Shown: positions 1 through 12,881, counted from the first letter of the stretch. The stretch: DNA of 64,000 nucleotides from Mytilus galloprovincialis (GCF_965363235.1 NC_134848.1:64174681-64238680); one strand, 5' to 3'. Translations and numbers: made by a program. Notes: a model not told the origin generated them from the letters alone.

Positions 1-900
1 TTGCTTACTGTTTTGTCTCACCTAAAGGCACTGAAGCCGTTGCAATTTTTTTATTGTTTTTAAGGTAGATCATAAGTAAGTCTTTTTTGAGACAGAATTT
101 TCTTATACTTAGCCAGAATGAAGATTTTAATATGCTCTTTTCAAAAATATAATAAAAAGTAGGGGTCACCGTGCTATTTTTCAAGCTATGAGTCGTTGAA
201 AATTGCCTAAATTTGGTTAGATTGTTAATGGAAAAACACAATTGTGTGCATAAAAAATAATCTATGAGATAGAATTTTGCAATAAATTGTGAAAAGATAG
301 GTTTTGTAATATGTTTTAAGAAAATAAGAATGAAAAATGGTGTCACCGAACTTGTTTTCTTGCTACAAGTAAAAAGAAAAAAATTCCCTATCTGTCCAGT
401 ATAAATTTTTTACTACAAGAGTTATCTTCCCTTAAATGGCTCATTTGAAAAAAATGATTTAAAAAGCAAAATAAAATGATATTTGTTTAATTATTTTGAA
501 TTATTATACAATAAATTGATAAGTTTTCTTTATATTATTAAACTGTCTAACCATCAAATTCCAAATCTGTCTCCAAATTTGCAGATTTAGGCAAATAACT
601 AGACCGATTTTTTACTGTGATTGTTCAATCCAAGATGGCGGTATACCATGAATCTACCTTAAAGGCCAATTTTTTGTTTAAAAAATAGAACACTTACCGT
701 GTTTCCCTGTATGACCTTTGTCTTCAGATTCCCTTTTAGGCCTTATTTTTACATGAAAGGGTAAAGAACTTGAAAGAAAGTTTTCCAAAAATAATTGGCC
801 GTGTATTGTATATTTTATTTTACAAAATCATAGATATATTCAAAATAGCCGTTCTGTAACGTTTAATACGTTGTATTTCTTACTGTTGGTATAAGTTCCT
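1..900. other. Gene-free AT-rich sequence
   Basis: No open frame here shows protein-family character, splice-site pairing or codon structure. The longest open stretch (minus strand, about 113 codons) is low-complexity and rich in Phe, Lys and Ile, as expected by chance in AT-rich DNA. No repeat family was recognised except that the last bases lead into the nested repeat beginning near 901. Confidence 0.6.
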
Positions 901-1374
901 TATTACCAAAGAAAAGAATAATACAAATTGCACTGCCATTTTTGTTTTATGAGTTCATAAACAAGAGACGAAAAGATTTGACCTTGTTCTATTATCAATG
1001 TAATATTTCTAACATTGTCAGTTTTTGTATCGTTATCAGAACAGAGTTTAACCGAGGTTATCTTTCTCCAAAGAAATTTTTGTATTGCTTGGTTTAATCC
1101 GGTAAACAGGTCAAATATGATTATGAATTTCCGACCTGATTTATATAATTTTTTTTATAGTACGACATTTTTACATGCAAGCGTAAAGAACTTGAAATAA
1201 AGTTGTGCATGCAAAACACAGAGGTTGGCTAAAGTATATTGCATGCTAGTATTTCAGCATATAAACAGGCAGCTGCCAAATCAAATAATATATTTAGTAG
1301 TTAGATATCTATCATCAAGAGCAAATAGTGAAAACATGGAGATGGATAAAAAAAAGTCAGATAATAAAATGTAG

Positions 1375-1488
1375 ATATAGGAAGATGTTGTATGAGTGCC
1401 AATGAGACAACTCTCCATCCAAATCATTACGTAAAACACGGATCCATTGTTCACAGCAAGCTATAAAGGGCCCCAAAAATTACTAGTG
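1375..1488 (+). repeat. Dispersed GTGCCAATGAGACAACTCTCC-type repeat, copy 1
   Basis: The copy begins GAAGATGTTGTATGAGTGCC, continues through the GAGACAACTCTCCATCC core and ends near CCCCAAAAATTACTAGTG. I recognise this as one of the most abundant short interspersed repeats in Mytilus sequence. Its class (SINE-like or MITE-like) is not clear from this copy. It lies inside block Y of the nested repeat. Confidence 0.75.
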
Positions 1489-3296
1489 GACATTTAACAA
1501 GGCCCCTTATAGCCCTCTTGACTTGATATTTCAAAAAAAGAAGTATTGAAAATTGTTGTTTTGTCTTTATTTGCAACACCTGCATAGTTTTACCTATAAA
1601 TGTAATACAAATGCTATTTCATAATAAAAATATTGCATTTTGTTTCTTAAATACATGTAGTTTTTGACCTGAGTTATTGCACTTTTCCTTTTATTAATGT
1701 TTAAATCAGTTTACATTTTGACTTCCAAGGATTATTTAAGATGTTTTTATGAAGCACTTTATTTCGATTGATTCGATTCTGACATAATATATCTGAACTT
1801 TCTATCGTTACTCTTATTGTTTTTTTTAAATTGTTCTGCAATTAGTTATCAAAGGTACAAGGCTTATAAATTTGATACGCCAGATGTGCCTTTCGTCTAC
1901 ATACAACTCATCAGTGACGCTCCGATCAAAAAAGTTAAAAAGCCAAACAAGTATAAAATTGGGTATAACTTCCTAAATACTAAAGAAAAGAATAATACAA
2001 ATTGCACTGCCATGTTTGTTTATGAATTCATAAACAAGAGACGAAAATAAACTGACAACGCCATCGCTAAAAAAGGAAAAAAAAACCCCAGACAAATCAA
2101 AGTATGTTATGTTTATTTCAGGTTGCAAACTATACCAGGGGAAACATTTCAATTATCAGAGGAAAACAAAGCAACATAAGGAATACTGAAGTACAACCAA
2201 ACTAAACGCTAACATACATAGAACCGAAGTATTTGATAACGATAACAACTACCACATTCCTGACTTGGTACAGGTCATTTTAAGAAAAAAATTAAAACAC
2301 GAAAACGTTATTTTGACCTGTATACATTAAGTTTAGCATTTTTTTTGGCAGAATGAAATGCCTTTATTCGAGACTTGATATTTCAAAAAAAGAAGTATTG
2401 AAAATTGTTGTTCTGTCTTTATTTGCAACACCTGCATAGTTTTACCTATAAATGTAATACAAATGCTATTTCATAATAAAAATATTGCATTTTGTTTCTT
2501 AAATACATGTAGTTTTTGACCTGAGTTATTTCACTTTTCCTTTTATTAATGTTTAAATCAGTTTACATTTTGACTTCCAAGGATTATTTAAGATGATTTT
2601 ATGAAGCACTTTATTTCGATTGCTTCGATTCTGACATAATATATCTGAACTTTCTATCGTTATTCTTATTGTTTTTTTTTAAATTGTTCTGCAATTAGTT
2701 ATCAAAGGTACAAGGCTTATAATTTTGATACGCCAGATGTGCCTTTCGTCTACATACAACTCATCAGTGACGCTCCGATCAAAAAAGTTGAAAAGCCAAA
2801 CAAGTATAAAATTGGGTATAACTTCCTAAATACTAAAGAAAAGAATAATACAAATTGCACTGCCATGTTTGTTTATGAATTCATAAACAAGAGACGAAAA
2901 GATTTGACCTTGTTCTATTATCAAATCTAATATCTCTAACATTGTCAATTATTTTGTCGATATCAGAACAGAGTTCATCTTTCTTCAAAGAAATTTTTGT
3001 ATTACTTGGTATAATTCGGTAAACAGGTCAAATATGATTATGAATTTCCGACCTGATTTATATCATTTTTTTTATAGTACGACAATTTTACATGCAAGCG
3101 TAAAGAACTTGAAATAAAGTTGTGCATGCAAAACACAGAGGTTGGCTAAAGTATATTGCATGCTAGTATTTCAGCATATAAACAGGCAGCTGCCAAATCA
3201 AATAATATATTTAGTAGTTAGATATCTATCATCAAGAGCAAATACTGAAAACATGGAGATGGATAAAAAAAAGTTAGATAATAAAATATAGATATA

Positions 3297-3430
3297 GGAA
3301 GATGTGGTATGAGTGCCAATGAGACAACTTTCCATCCAAATCATTACGTAAAACAGGGATCCATGGCTCACAACGAACAGCAAGCTATAAAGGTCCCCAA
3401 AAATTACTAGTGTAAAACCATTCAAACGGG
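3297..3430 (+). repeat. Dispersed GTGCCAATGAGACAACTCTCC-type repeat, copy 2
   Basis: This is nearly identical to the copy at 1375-1488 because it belongs to the duplicated block Y. It runs on to GTGTAAAACCATTCAAACGG, the usual 3' part of the family in mussels, so it is the longer of the two copies. Confidence 0.75.
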
Positions 3431-3449
3431 ATTAGCGCAGACTGACAGG

Positions 3450-3482
3450 TATCTATCTATCTATATCTCTCTCTCTCTCAAA
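3450..3482. repeat. TCTA/TC microsatellite
   Basis: A short run of TATC units passes into TC dinucleotides. It lies in the spacer between block Y and the second block Z. Confidence 0.8.
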
Positions 3483-4640
3483 TTTATTATTTATTCAATA
3501 ATACTTATCAAATGACATGCTATGTTAAAAAATAGAGGTGAAAAAATCTTTCTTTATTTTCTTATCTATTCGATTATGCTTATTAAATGCCATGCTATTA
3601 TTTTTAAAAAGGGACCAACATTCTAGAGAGACATTAAAACTCATAAATCGAAAATAAAAGGACAACGCTATCGCTAAAAAAAAAAAAAAAAGAAAAAACC
3701 AGACAAATGAAAGTATGTTATGTTTATTTCAAGTTGCAAACTATACCAGGGGGAAAATTTCAATTATCAGAGGAAAACAAAGCAACATAAGAAATACTGA
3801 AGTACAACCAAACTAAACGCTAACATACATAGAACCGAAGAATTTGATAACGATAACAACTACCACAACCCTGACTTGGTACAGATCATTTTAAGAAAAA
3901 ATTAAAACACGAAAACGTTATTTTGACCTGTATACATTAAGTTTAGCATTTTTTTTGGCAGAATGAAACGCCTTTATTCGAGACTTGATATTTCGAAAAA
4001 GAAAGTATTGAAAATTGTTGTTCTGTCTTTATTTGCAACACCTGCATAGTTTTACCTATAAATGTAATACAAATGCTATTTCATAATAAAAATATTGCAT
4101 TTTGTTTCTTAAATATATGTAGTTTTTGACCTGAATTATTGTACTTTTCCTTTTATTAATGTTTAAATCAGATTACATTTTGACTTCCAAGGATTATTTA
4201 AGATGTTTTTATGAAGCACTTTATTTCGATTGCTTCGATTCTGACATAATATATCTGAACTTTCTATCGTTACTCTTACTGGTTTTTTTTTTAAAATTGT
4301 TCAGCAATTAGTTATCAAAGGTACAAGGCTTTTAATTTTGATACGCCAGATGCGCCTTTTGTCTACATACAACTCATAAGTGACGCTCCGATCAAAAAAG
4401 TTAAAAAGCCGAACAAGTATAAAATTGGGTATAACTTCCTAAATACTAAAGAAAAGAATAATACAAATTGCACTGCCATGTTTGTTTATGAATTCATAAA
4501 CAGGAGACGAAAAGATTTGACCTTGTTCTATTATCAAATCTAATATCTCTAACATTGTCAAATATTTTTTCGATATCAGAACAGAGTTCATCTTTCTCCA
4601 AAGAATTTTCTGTATTACTTGGTATAATTCGGTAAATAGG

Positions 4641-5285
4641 TCAATATGATTAAGAATTATTACCTTTGATTTATATCAATTTTAATAGTACTACCTATGA
4701 GAATGCTAACTTTCAGAAAATCTAGCCGAGTTTTTAATTTTAATGTTCATAACTGGGAATAATTCTCTGGATTGGTCAAAAATAAAATCACAACAATAAA
4801 CTCCAGTGAATATTCAAAACGGGAAGCCCTTTAACGAATTGCAAAATCAAAAGCTCAAACACATCAATCGAATGGATAACAACTCTCATTTTCCTGGCTT
4901 GGTACAAGCAACGATTGGTGAACATAACAAGCAGACATAATAGGTAAAAATGGATAAAAAAGGCAGCAGTCAACATTGTGTTAAAATCATAATCACTATA
5001 ATAACGAACAAATATGAAACAAAGAAGTACAAGAAGGCATATAGACAAAGCAGATTAGCAAAAATGAATACAAGAATTCAAAAATTATCATTAAACAGTT
5101 ACACAATGATTGGATATATGAGGATGACGTGGAAGATTTCGTCTTCAGATTAATTGTACCAATATGTTATGACAGTTCCTAAATTGTTTTAATTGAAATA
5201 AAAAAAAAACATCTAGTTATCTTTATATAATGACGAATGAATACAATTTTTGAACAGTTACCATAAATTAAAAACACATCTAACC
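4641..5285. other. Gene-free interval after the nested repeat
   Basis: There is no coding signal. Around 4790-4960 the text (AAAATCAAAAGCTCAAACAC and a CTGGCTTGGTACAAGC phrase) resembles mussel interspersed repeats read on the minus strand. The rest is AT-rich and unassigned. Confidence 0.45.
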
Positions 5286-5289
5286 AAAT

Positions 5290-5640
5290 ATAGGCAACAG
5301 TAGTATACCGCTGTTCAAAAATCATAAAACGATTGAGAGAAAACAAATCCGGGTTTCAAAGTAAAACCGAGGTAAACACATTACCTATAAAAGGAAAACA
5401 ACGAAACAGAAACACAAAAGTGCGACAAAACCAAACGACAATGTAACACACACAGAAACGACATATAAGATAACAACTGCCAGTTTTCTGACTTGGTACA
5501 GGACATTAAAAAAAATGGTGAGTTGAACCTGGACTTTAAATATAACACTCAAATGACAACATTACATGACAGGACTAAAGTACATATAAATGCTAGAACA
5601 TTCAGGACAGAAATACACAAATAAGCAATATAATAATATA
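5290..5640 (-). repeat. 'CCTGAACCAAGTCAGGAAAA' repeat, minus copy
   Basis: The plus strand shows the family in reverse: GGCAACAGTAGTATACCGC at the left, then TGACTTGGTACAGGACATT and GTGAGTTGAACCTGG at the right. Plus-orientation copies of the same family are at 21,355, 42,035 and 59,515. I know it as an abundant dispersed element in Mytilus. It does not encode a protein. Confidence 0.7.
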
Positions 5641-5654
5641 TTTCGACATGCTAA

Positions 5655-5945
5655 TAGTTATAAAAGGTACCAGGCTTATAATTTTATACGCCAGACGCAC
5701 GTTTCATCTGCATAAGACTCATCAGTGAATAGTCAGAAAGCAAAACAAGTATAAAATCAAAGAACATTGATGACCCAAAATTCCAAAATGTTGTGCTAAA
5801 TAGAGCTAAGGTTATCTATGCTTGGGATAAGAAAATTCTTAGTATTTAGAATAATTCATACTTCACTGCTTCAACAGTAAATTTATAAAAAAAATGACCG
5901 TATATGTGATATTCATGTCAACACCGAAGTGCTGACTAACCACAG
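5655..5945 (-). repeat. 'CGTCTGGCG' mussel repeat, near full length, minus
   Basis: Read in reverse, the family runs from a TCAGCACTTCGGTGTTGAC head to an AAGGATTTTCTTATCCCAGG middle and a GACGAAACTCGCGTCTGGCG tail ending at GGTACC. This copy shows GGTACCAGGCTTATAATTTT at 5668, the degraded tail, CTTGGGATAAGAAAATTCTT near 5820 and the head (CAACACCGAAGTGCTGAC) near 5920. Open frames over the middle part are a property of the repeat and not genes. Confidence 0.7.
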
Positions 5946-8135
5946 AATAAAAACGAACACGTAAAATAACCATGGGCAGCACATATAGAACCACGCATTA
6001 TCTATCACATGACTAGATAGACGCCACAAAAGTGGCGTCATAGGTACATTTCCAAAAATTTGATATACAAAATGTAGTTCAAGATTAGGTTTGAAATTAT
6101 GGAATTTGATGTATTTCATAACAATTACCAGACTATTAATATAGAATAAAAACGTTATGTGACTTATACGCAATTCTTATTACCAAAACACTCAAATCAA
6201 GTTCGAATTTGGTTGGCATTTTACCGTTTTTGAATTATGTCCCTTTATAACGTTATATGTAATCGGGGGCAACATTTTTGTCAAATGAACATTCTTTTTT
6301 GTGTGTTTGAAATCAAATCGCCTTTTGAATAAGTCATATACTTTTTCTAGAATGTTACTAAATTTATTTGATATATTTTGTTACAAAATAAATATTAGTT
6401 AAAAAAGAATTGAAAAAGGTTGAATCTGAGAGCGAACCAAACGCTCCTTTTCTTTTGGAAATGAGGTACATTTAAAGTAGTGGAAAACATTTGACGCCCC
6501 CGCCTTATAATTTACGCAAAGTCCTGTAAAAAATTGAACCGGAAAAAGAAACGATACCGGAAAGAAAAACCGTACAGGAAAGAACTACTGTCCAAATGCA
6601 GAAGTCTGAAAAGATTCTTAAGTACATATATTAAATTTCTTTGCAATTGAAATAAGTACTGTTATGTTATGTGTTTTAAAAATGCACACTAAAAAGGTAT
6701 TTTTGGATTCTTGTTCTGTTTTATTTTATTTAGGTCAGCAGATAAATCTAAGGAACCATACTGATTTTCAGTCTTTAATAGCAACACTTGGTTTAACATA
6801 TATCAATTCTATTACCTTAGACAAAAATACTACATTTTTTTTAATAGTTTACTTCTTGACCTGATTTATTGCACGTCTTAAATTTATATTTATAAATTTA
6901 TATGTTGACTTCCGGGGATTAATTGAAATTGTATTCTAAAACACTTTCTTTCGATCGCTTCAATTCTAGTTTGATCTGTCTAAATTGTCTATCGTAACTC
7001 TCGCGTTTCTTTTTTTAAAAATGCCTTTGAAAGAGTTCTGCAGAACATTTATTTGAGAACGTTTAAAAAAAAAAAAAAAAAAAAATACTGGTGGTGTATT
7101 GTAAATTTTCTACTAAATGATAGAGTTATCGTAAATATCATGGCATTAATTTTGACTACGTGGTATTTTTATATTGTCAATGTTTATAGATATCACAGAG
7201 TTTAACTAAGGTTATCTTTCTGAAGGAAATGTTTGTATTACTTGGTATAATATTGTGTATAGGTCAACCTGATTATAAATGTCTTACCTTTGATTTATAT
7301 TAATTTTAAAATCACAAACCAGGTGAATGCTAGTTTTCAGAAAATATAGCTGAGATTTTTACATGGAATTTTTACTACATTTCAATTTTTTATAGTTTCA
7401 TATAATTTTCTGGATTTGTCAACAAAATTATAATGTATCACTTTTATTAAGTTTAAACAAGTTGCTTTCTTAAAAAAAAGCAATACGTGAAACTAAGACC
7501 GCTGACTGCTGGGCCACCAAAAGATTGTTGCTGAATTTGTGTTTGCTTTGAATTGAAATAATTGACCATGACTAAAAGAAGCTAGTTGAAAGTGTATATA
7601 TTTACAGCTACTATTTGAAAATATATTTTAAAGCTGGAATATTTTATTTATTACTTTGGAATGTACATAATTTTTTCGATGATAACCCTTTTGCAAATCC
7701 CAATTTCTACAAACCGGATGACGTATGCAAAAGGCACAAACCAATCGCAATATAAACTTATGCACTCAATTTGTTTTAATTTATAATCTGGAAATCTGGG
7801 TGCATTTATTTTATCTATCATATCTTTATATTTTGTTTCCTGTATGGATGGCTTCATATTCTCAACTCGTTATTGAAGCTGTCTGTACTCATGGTAGATG
7901 TTGTATAGATAAATTTGAAGTCCAATTTGCATGTGCGGTGAAATATGTGGCATGCAATTGATTGGGACCTTATTTTGGTCTCTTAAAACATCTTAAGTTT
8001 TAAGGATTTCCTGATTTTACTCAAATCAATTCAAATATTCTACAGGGAAACTTGGTTTTACCTAAGAATATCTTAATTTAGAAGTTTTATGAATAACTGT
8101 AAAAACTGTCAACATAACCAATTTATATTAAAAGG
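5946..8135. other. Gene-free AT-rich interval
   Basis: About 2.2 kb without a supportable gene. It contains a poly(A) run near 7064-7085. From 6900 to 7330 the text has a distant resemblance to the X and Y blocks of the nested repeat (for example CTATCGTAACTC and the GTTATCTTTCTGAAGG phrase), suggesting an old decayed copy. Nothing else was recognised. Confidence 0.45.
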
Positions 8136-8139
8136 TATG

Positions 8140-8260
8140 TAGATATAAAAAGATACCAGAATTAAAATGATATGCGCCGGACGCGAGTTAAGTCTACACA
8201 AAAGCAGCAGTGACACTCGAATGAAAAAAGTTAATAGGCCAAATAAATTAAAAAGTTAAG
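8140..8260 (-). repeat. 'CGTCTGGCG' mussel repeat tail, minus, decayed
   Basis: GATACCAGAATTAAAATGAT, then GCGCCGGACGCGAGTTAAGT, then CAGTGACACTCGAATG match the reversed tail of the dispersed family. The rest of the element is missing. Confidence 0.6.
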
Positions 8261-9391
8261 GAATATATTCCTTGGATAGACAATCCTGAGTTTTTCGTAA
8301 AGGTCAAAGTTTATAATAGGACAATGACTCAAAAAAGAAACAAAAGAGAAACAGCTAGAGGTCAGAATACTGTTAGTAATGATGAAAGTCACATGTCAAG
8401 CTCTTACTGTCATGTCCTGAATTTAGATAAGCAAAACGAAATTGCGCTTTCACGAATGAAATTAATAGTATGGTATGCACGCAGTATTTTGTCATCACAT
8501 ATATTAATCTAATATTTGAATTCGAATGTCAAACTACCTACCTCAAGTTTGACATTTTATCTGGAAATTTGAGAACGCATACCGATAGTGTGCGTTCGAA
8601 ATGTGATTTATAATGTGAATGAATCAAGACGTGTAGGATAGTTGGTCAACACAGTGAAAACAATTTTCAAAACTGTACCATAGTACAAATATGTAGATGC
8701 TACAAGGTTAAACTATTAAAACAAACAAATATAAATAGAATTGAAATTTTATAATAAACATACGTTCCTGTAAGTATTTTTCCCCCGATAATTTTGAATA
8801 TTTACGGATGAACATTTTATTTATCAAATGAATCTTTTTTTAAAATTTTAACATTCTACTATATGAATATGTTACTATACAAAATATAAGCAAAGACTTG
8901 TAAATCCATACTAAAACAGTATAAAATAATTAACATTATGATAATAATTAAATTTTGTTATGATTATTGTAAATGTTTATTACGTTTTTTTGTGAGCTGC
9001 AAGGACTTAAAATCTTTGTGAATTGTAAACACCGAAGTATTTGCATTCACGACAGTTTAAAATTTATACATTTAATTAATTTATCTTACTTTCCGTTTTA
9101 TGGATATATTACAATACAAAAATTAAATAACAATTACTTATAAAACTACTTAAAGGGTATGAAATAATTTACGTAGAAATATAATGATTATTGTTTATCA
9201 ACATTTTTTTGTAGATGCAAGGATTTATTCCGATTTAATTATTATGTTTCATTTACAAATGCTTATTTAAAAATACCAAAAGCAGAGTATCTTGTCATAT
9301 AAAATACTTATTTCTTGATTGCAACTCTAAAAATATTCTGACTTCAATTATTGTTAGTTTCTACAGAAACATAAATACAGTATATCTTTTC
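8261..9391. other. Gene-free AT-rich interval
   Basis: Nothing coding is visible. Two stretches, 8880-8990 and 9100-9200, resemble each other (both have ATATTACAATACAAAA or a similar phrase, then a TTATTGT stretch before ACGTTTTTTTGT or CATTTTTTTGT), so there may be an old duplication. Confidence 0.4.
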
Positions 9392-9422
9392 TGGGACTAT
9401 TATAGTATAATAGTCCCAGATA
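9391..9422. repeat. Perfect short palindrome
   Basis: TCTGGGACTATTATAG is followed at once by its own reverse complement (CTATAATAGTCCCAGA, sharing the central bases). It sits about 11 bp outside the left end of the inverted-repeat element at 9433. It could be an insertion preference or a fold-back remnant. Confidence 0.7.
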
Positions 9423-9432
9423 TTTTGTACAT

Positions 9433-10702
9433 ATGTAGGACTCGGAACCGCGATGGTACTCCGAACCGCGAAGGTCACGCTGAAGTGCGATGGTTAACAC
9501 GCTGACAGGTGTGATTGTAACATTGGGACGTTAACTTGTTGATATTTACGCTGAAGTGCGGTGGTGGTTGCGCTGTAGTGCGATGGCCAACTTAAGACTT
9601 TGAGTAAAAGCAAAATGCAAATGGGCTGTTGTAATAAAATAACACCATTAATGTTTGGCTGATAGCCTCTTATTTGAAAGATGTTTTAACTTCTGTTTAG
9701 ATCAAACCAAAGACTTTAATTTTTGTTTAAATCTAATTTTCCAAGTCTCCATTTATTCTGTTAGCACGCAAGAGTATGGAATAAGGTGTTCAAAGGAGAA
9801 ATAAAAAAAAAAAAGATTTAGCGTGTAGGTCGTTATAATAGTACTAAGAAGTGTCCATCTCATTTTCTTAAATATTATGACAAAACTTAGTAATTGCTCA
9901 CATTCTTCTTCAATTTAAATATACATGAATGTCGGAACAGTATCCACGAAATAAAAATACCGACAAGTAAATATATGCTTTACTTATAGCGAAGCTTGTC
10001 AATTATTTCACGAAAAACAAAGATCAGGATACTAAATTGGGAAGAACACGTCGGGTTTAGTCAGGTTGATTTCTGTCTGACATTTTTTAGACTGAAACCA
10101 TAAAAAAAACAAGAGCGACGGTGTTCTTTCAAAACAAAACAAAAATATCTCGGGAATAAAACAACATCATATGAACTTGATATGGCAAAATCATTGAAAC
10201 ATTGCTACATGTAATACTATCATATTTTTTATTTTTTTTAAATTGCCCACATAAAATCATGTGACGCTTACCGTAAGATAAATTAAGATTAATATTTAGA
10301 TTAGTATACTGTATTTATCGTACAAAAAGTCTGCGGCATAATTCAGAATACTGGTTAGCCCATTTGGTGACCAAGTTCATCTTTCAGCCGCTTTGCTGCC
10401 TAAAATGTTTTAACATATTTTGTTTAACCTCAACATGTAATGCTTAAAACTGTTCGGGACTTGAATTGTTTGTTTGTTTCTTATTTTCTTTCTTTTCTTT
10501 GTTAACATGAAACCTTCATCTACAAAACCCTATTATCCTGCCTGCGAATCCATGTTGTATTTTGAAAAGGTCATATTATTCAAACGTCATACACAAAACC
10601 ATCGCACTTCAGCGAAAGAACCATCGTACTTCGACGTGGACCATCGCACTTCAGCGTGACCATCGCACTTCAGCGTCCCTATCGCACCTCTGAGTCCTAC
10701 AT
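9433..10702. mobile_element. 1.27-kb non-autonomous element with inverted repeats
   Basis: The left end ATGTAGGACTCGGAACCGCG and the right end, read on the minus strand as ATGTAGGACTCAGAGGTGCG, form terminal inverted repeats. Inside each end lie several imperfect copies of GCTGAAGTGCGATGGT or its complement: left near 9478, 9547 and 9570; right between 10,601 and 10,680. Such subterminal arrays usually bind a transposase. No transposase frame is present in the interior, so the element is non-autonomous. The target duplication is unclear because both ends lie in AT repeats. Confidence 0.7.
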
Positions 10703-11219
10703 ATATTTCTTTGATTTCTATTAAATTAATTAAATGGAATTCTTTTGATAATAATGTTGTCTTTCTGTTTTCCAAACTCATATTAATATCTAAAGCAGAA
10801 TGTTCTCTCCTAAGTCTATGATGAAAATACACAAAATCACGTGGTTAAATCTTCAGACATAATTAGTTTACATGTTATCGTGACAATTCACATGCCACGT
10901 TATAATTGACCTAGATACATACCGTGTACAGGGTTCGTTTCTAAAACTTTCGAGACGTTCCGAGAATTTTATTCCGACTTCCGGTCGAGAGACACCGAGT
11001 GGCCCATAGACACATTTAAATCTCGCCAATATATAAGCGTGAACCCCTCAGGGGCTGGGTTCACGCCAAAAAAAAAATTTGAATAATTGAATATTACAAA
11101 TGCAGAAAATAGAAAGTATGACATGTCTAGGAGTGATATGTATTTTCCAACCAACATATAACGCGTTATATGATTTGTTCTCTCGGTCCCCTTCCCTCTG
11201 CTTCTGATCAATATCTGTA
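10703..11219. other. Gene-free interval beside the Penelope-like element
   Basis: No gene. A slightly GC-richer patch around 10,930-11,070 contains CTTCCGGTCGAGAGACACCG and a GAACCCCTCAGGGGCTGGGTT near-palindrome at 11,041-11,061. Nothing was recognised. Confidence 0.4.
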
Positions 11220-12422
11220 AAAGAGAGGCGAAACATACCAGAGGGACAGTGAAACTCATAGATCGAAAATAAACTGACAACGCCATTGCTAAAAATGAAA
11301 AAGACAAACAGACACATAATAGTGCACAAGACACAACATAGAAAACTAAAGACCTAGAAAGACGAACCCAACCAAAAACTGGGGGTGATCTCAGGTGCTC
11401 GGGTAGGGTAAGCAGATTCTGCTCCACATGTGGCACCCGTCGTGTTGCTCTTGTTATTACAAACTTGGTAAATAGTCTTATTCGGTAGGTCACATTCATG
11501 AAAAAGGAAGGGGATTGTTGTTACGACGTAAAAAATATATCCGCTATCATCTGTGAAACGGTTATTCCATAACGGTCAACCAATGGCGTACTTAAAATTT
11601 ACGAAAGGATGATTTCAACTTCACCATTTGGAACTCTTGGTTTAATAGCTTCCTTGTAGGCAGCAATCCTCTATCAAGGAAATCATGATAGGAAATACAA
11701 GCCCGGGAATATCGTATCGATTGTGAGATATATACTCCGTATGCAGGCGCTGCAGCAATGTTGCTACACAGAATTGGAAAGTTCACAATTGGGAAGCTGA
11801 AATCATCTTTTTGTCGTAAAGTTTTGTTTTCAACCGCCCTTTATTGTCAATTTCTAGAATATTAGTCAAGATATGAAGCAGAGAAGTTCATGTATGAAGT
11901 CAGCCTCATAATAATAAAGAAACAAGTCGGCAAGGTGAGGGGGTACAAATGGTTCCTATTGGAATGTCGACAGACTGTTGAAAAGCACGTCCTCCAAACG
12001 TAACAAATATGTTGTCAATCAAAATATCAAGCATCTTGCTAATGTCAGTTTCTGAGAATTTTTTGTTTAATTCAGAGTGATCCTTCACAAAGTAGGATTA
12101 ATCCCTCCCTAAGAAAAGATACTTGTATCTACGTTGGCAGTTCTTTTTTATGAAACAAAGCAATACCAACTCTTTCAATTTGTCTTTTTGATTTAAATGG
12201 GGAATACTTGTGTAAAGTGTAAAAAAGTCTAATGTTTTAATACTATTGCAAGATAAAAGAGTCTTAGATTGTATGTTCCCCTTAAAGATTTTTGGAATTT
12301 TTGATTCACGCCACCTCTAGAATAGGCAGTTTCACAATAACTTTGAAGCCTAGCTTTGATTGCTGATAAAATAGATGTTAATAATTTAGAAAGAGGTTTC
12401 GTGGAGCACTTGGAAGACCCAG

Positions 12423-12881
12423 CTATATACACTTATGTACTTTAGGCATCAAACACAGTGATGGCAGTTCCAGTTTTCCATCTTTTGTTGAAATTCCAAA
12501 GGAATATAGAACAGACCTATGATTATCTAGGATAACCTCTTTGGTAAGTGTCATGAGGGTATATGTTGAGTTTCCAAGTGAATTGTCAATACCTAATTCA
12601 TTAATCAAGCAGTTTATGTAATGAGTTTTACACACAAAAACGATGTTATTTGGGGCTTTATCTGCGGGGACAACAACATATTTTTCATGGAGGTGGGACA
12701 AGAGTTTTGCAACATTTGGGTCTTTAAAGATTGACGTAGCATGGGTATTGATAGATCCATTTAGTTTCTTAATTTTGATTTGTATCAATGACATCACAGC
12801 CTTAATCCATTCGGAAAGATTATCTACGTCTTCCTTCTCGCGCTTAACCCGTTGCCTTGCATAATCCTCGACTGAATCCAT
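12423..12881 (-). pseudogene. Penelope-like fragment: DKA motif and RT start
   Basis: This is the longest open piece of the decayed element, about 152 codons. It carries MDSVEDYARQRVKREKEDVD, the conserved VVPADKAPNN motif that precedes the polymerase fingers, and LPSLCLMPKVHK near its end. The next piece (from 12,432 down) continues the palm region in another frame. It has no independent function. Confidence 0.8.

Larger units (their letters stand above)
901..4640 (+). repeat. Nested segmental repeat made of three block types
   Basis: Three block types recur in direct orientation at high identity. Block X (about 520 bp) is at 1528-2044, 2377-2897 and 3987-4514, with a 3' fragment at 901-973. 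Block Y (about 515 bp) is at 975-1488 and 2898-3430, with a 5' fragment at 4515-4640. Block Z (about 335 bp) is at 2045-2376 and 3655-3986. The order is x-Y-X-Z-X-Y-(spacer)-Z-X-y, so the array grew by unequal exchange or stepwise duplication. Open frames that repeat inside it are copies of the same non-coding sequence. Blocks X, Y and Z each contain pieces of dispersed mussel repeats described separately. Confidence 0.85.

Noticed and set aside
1817..2930. Repeated frames around MPFVYIQLISDAPIKK
   Set aside because: They are copies of the CGTCTGGCG repeat tail within the nested repeat, not a gene family.
10969..11499. 176-codon hydrophobic minus-strand frame
   Set aside because: It covers the 3' tail of the Penelope-like element, which also occurs at 43,250-43,550 where the frame is not kept. 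It also overlaps low-complexity sequence.
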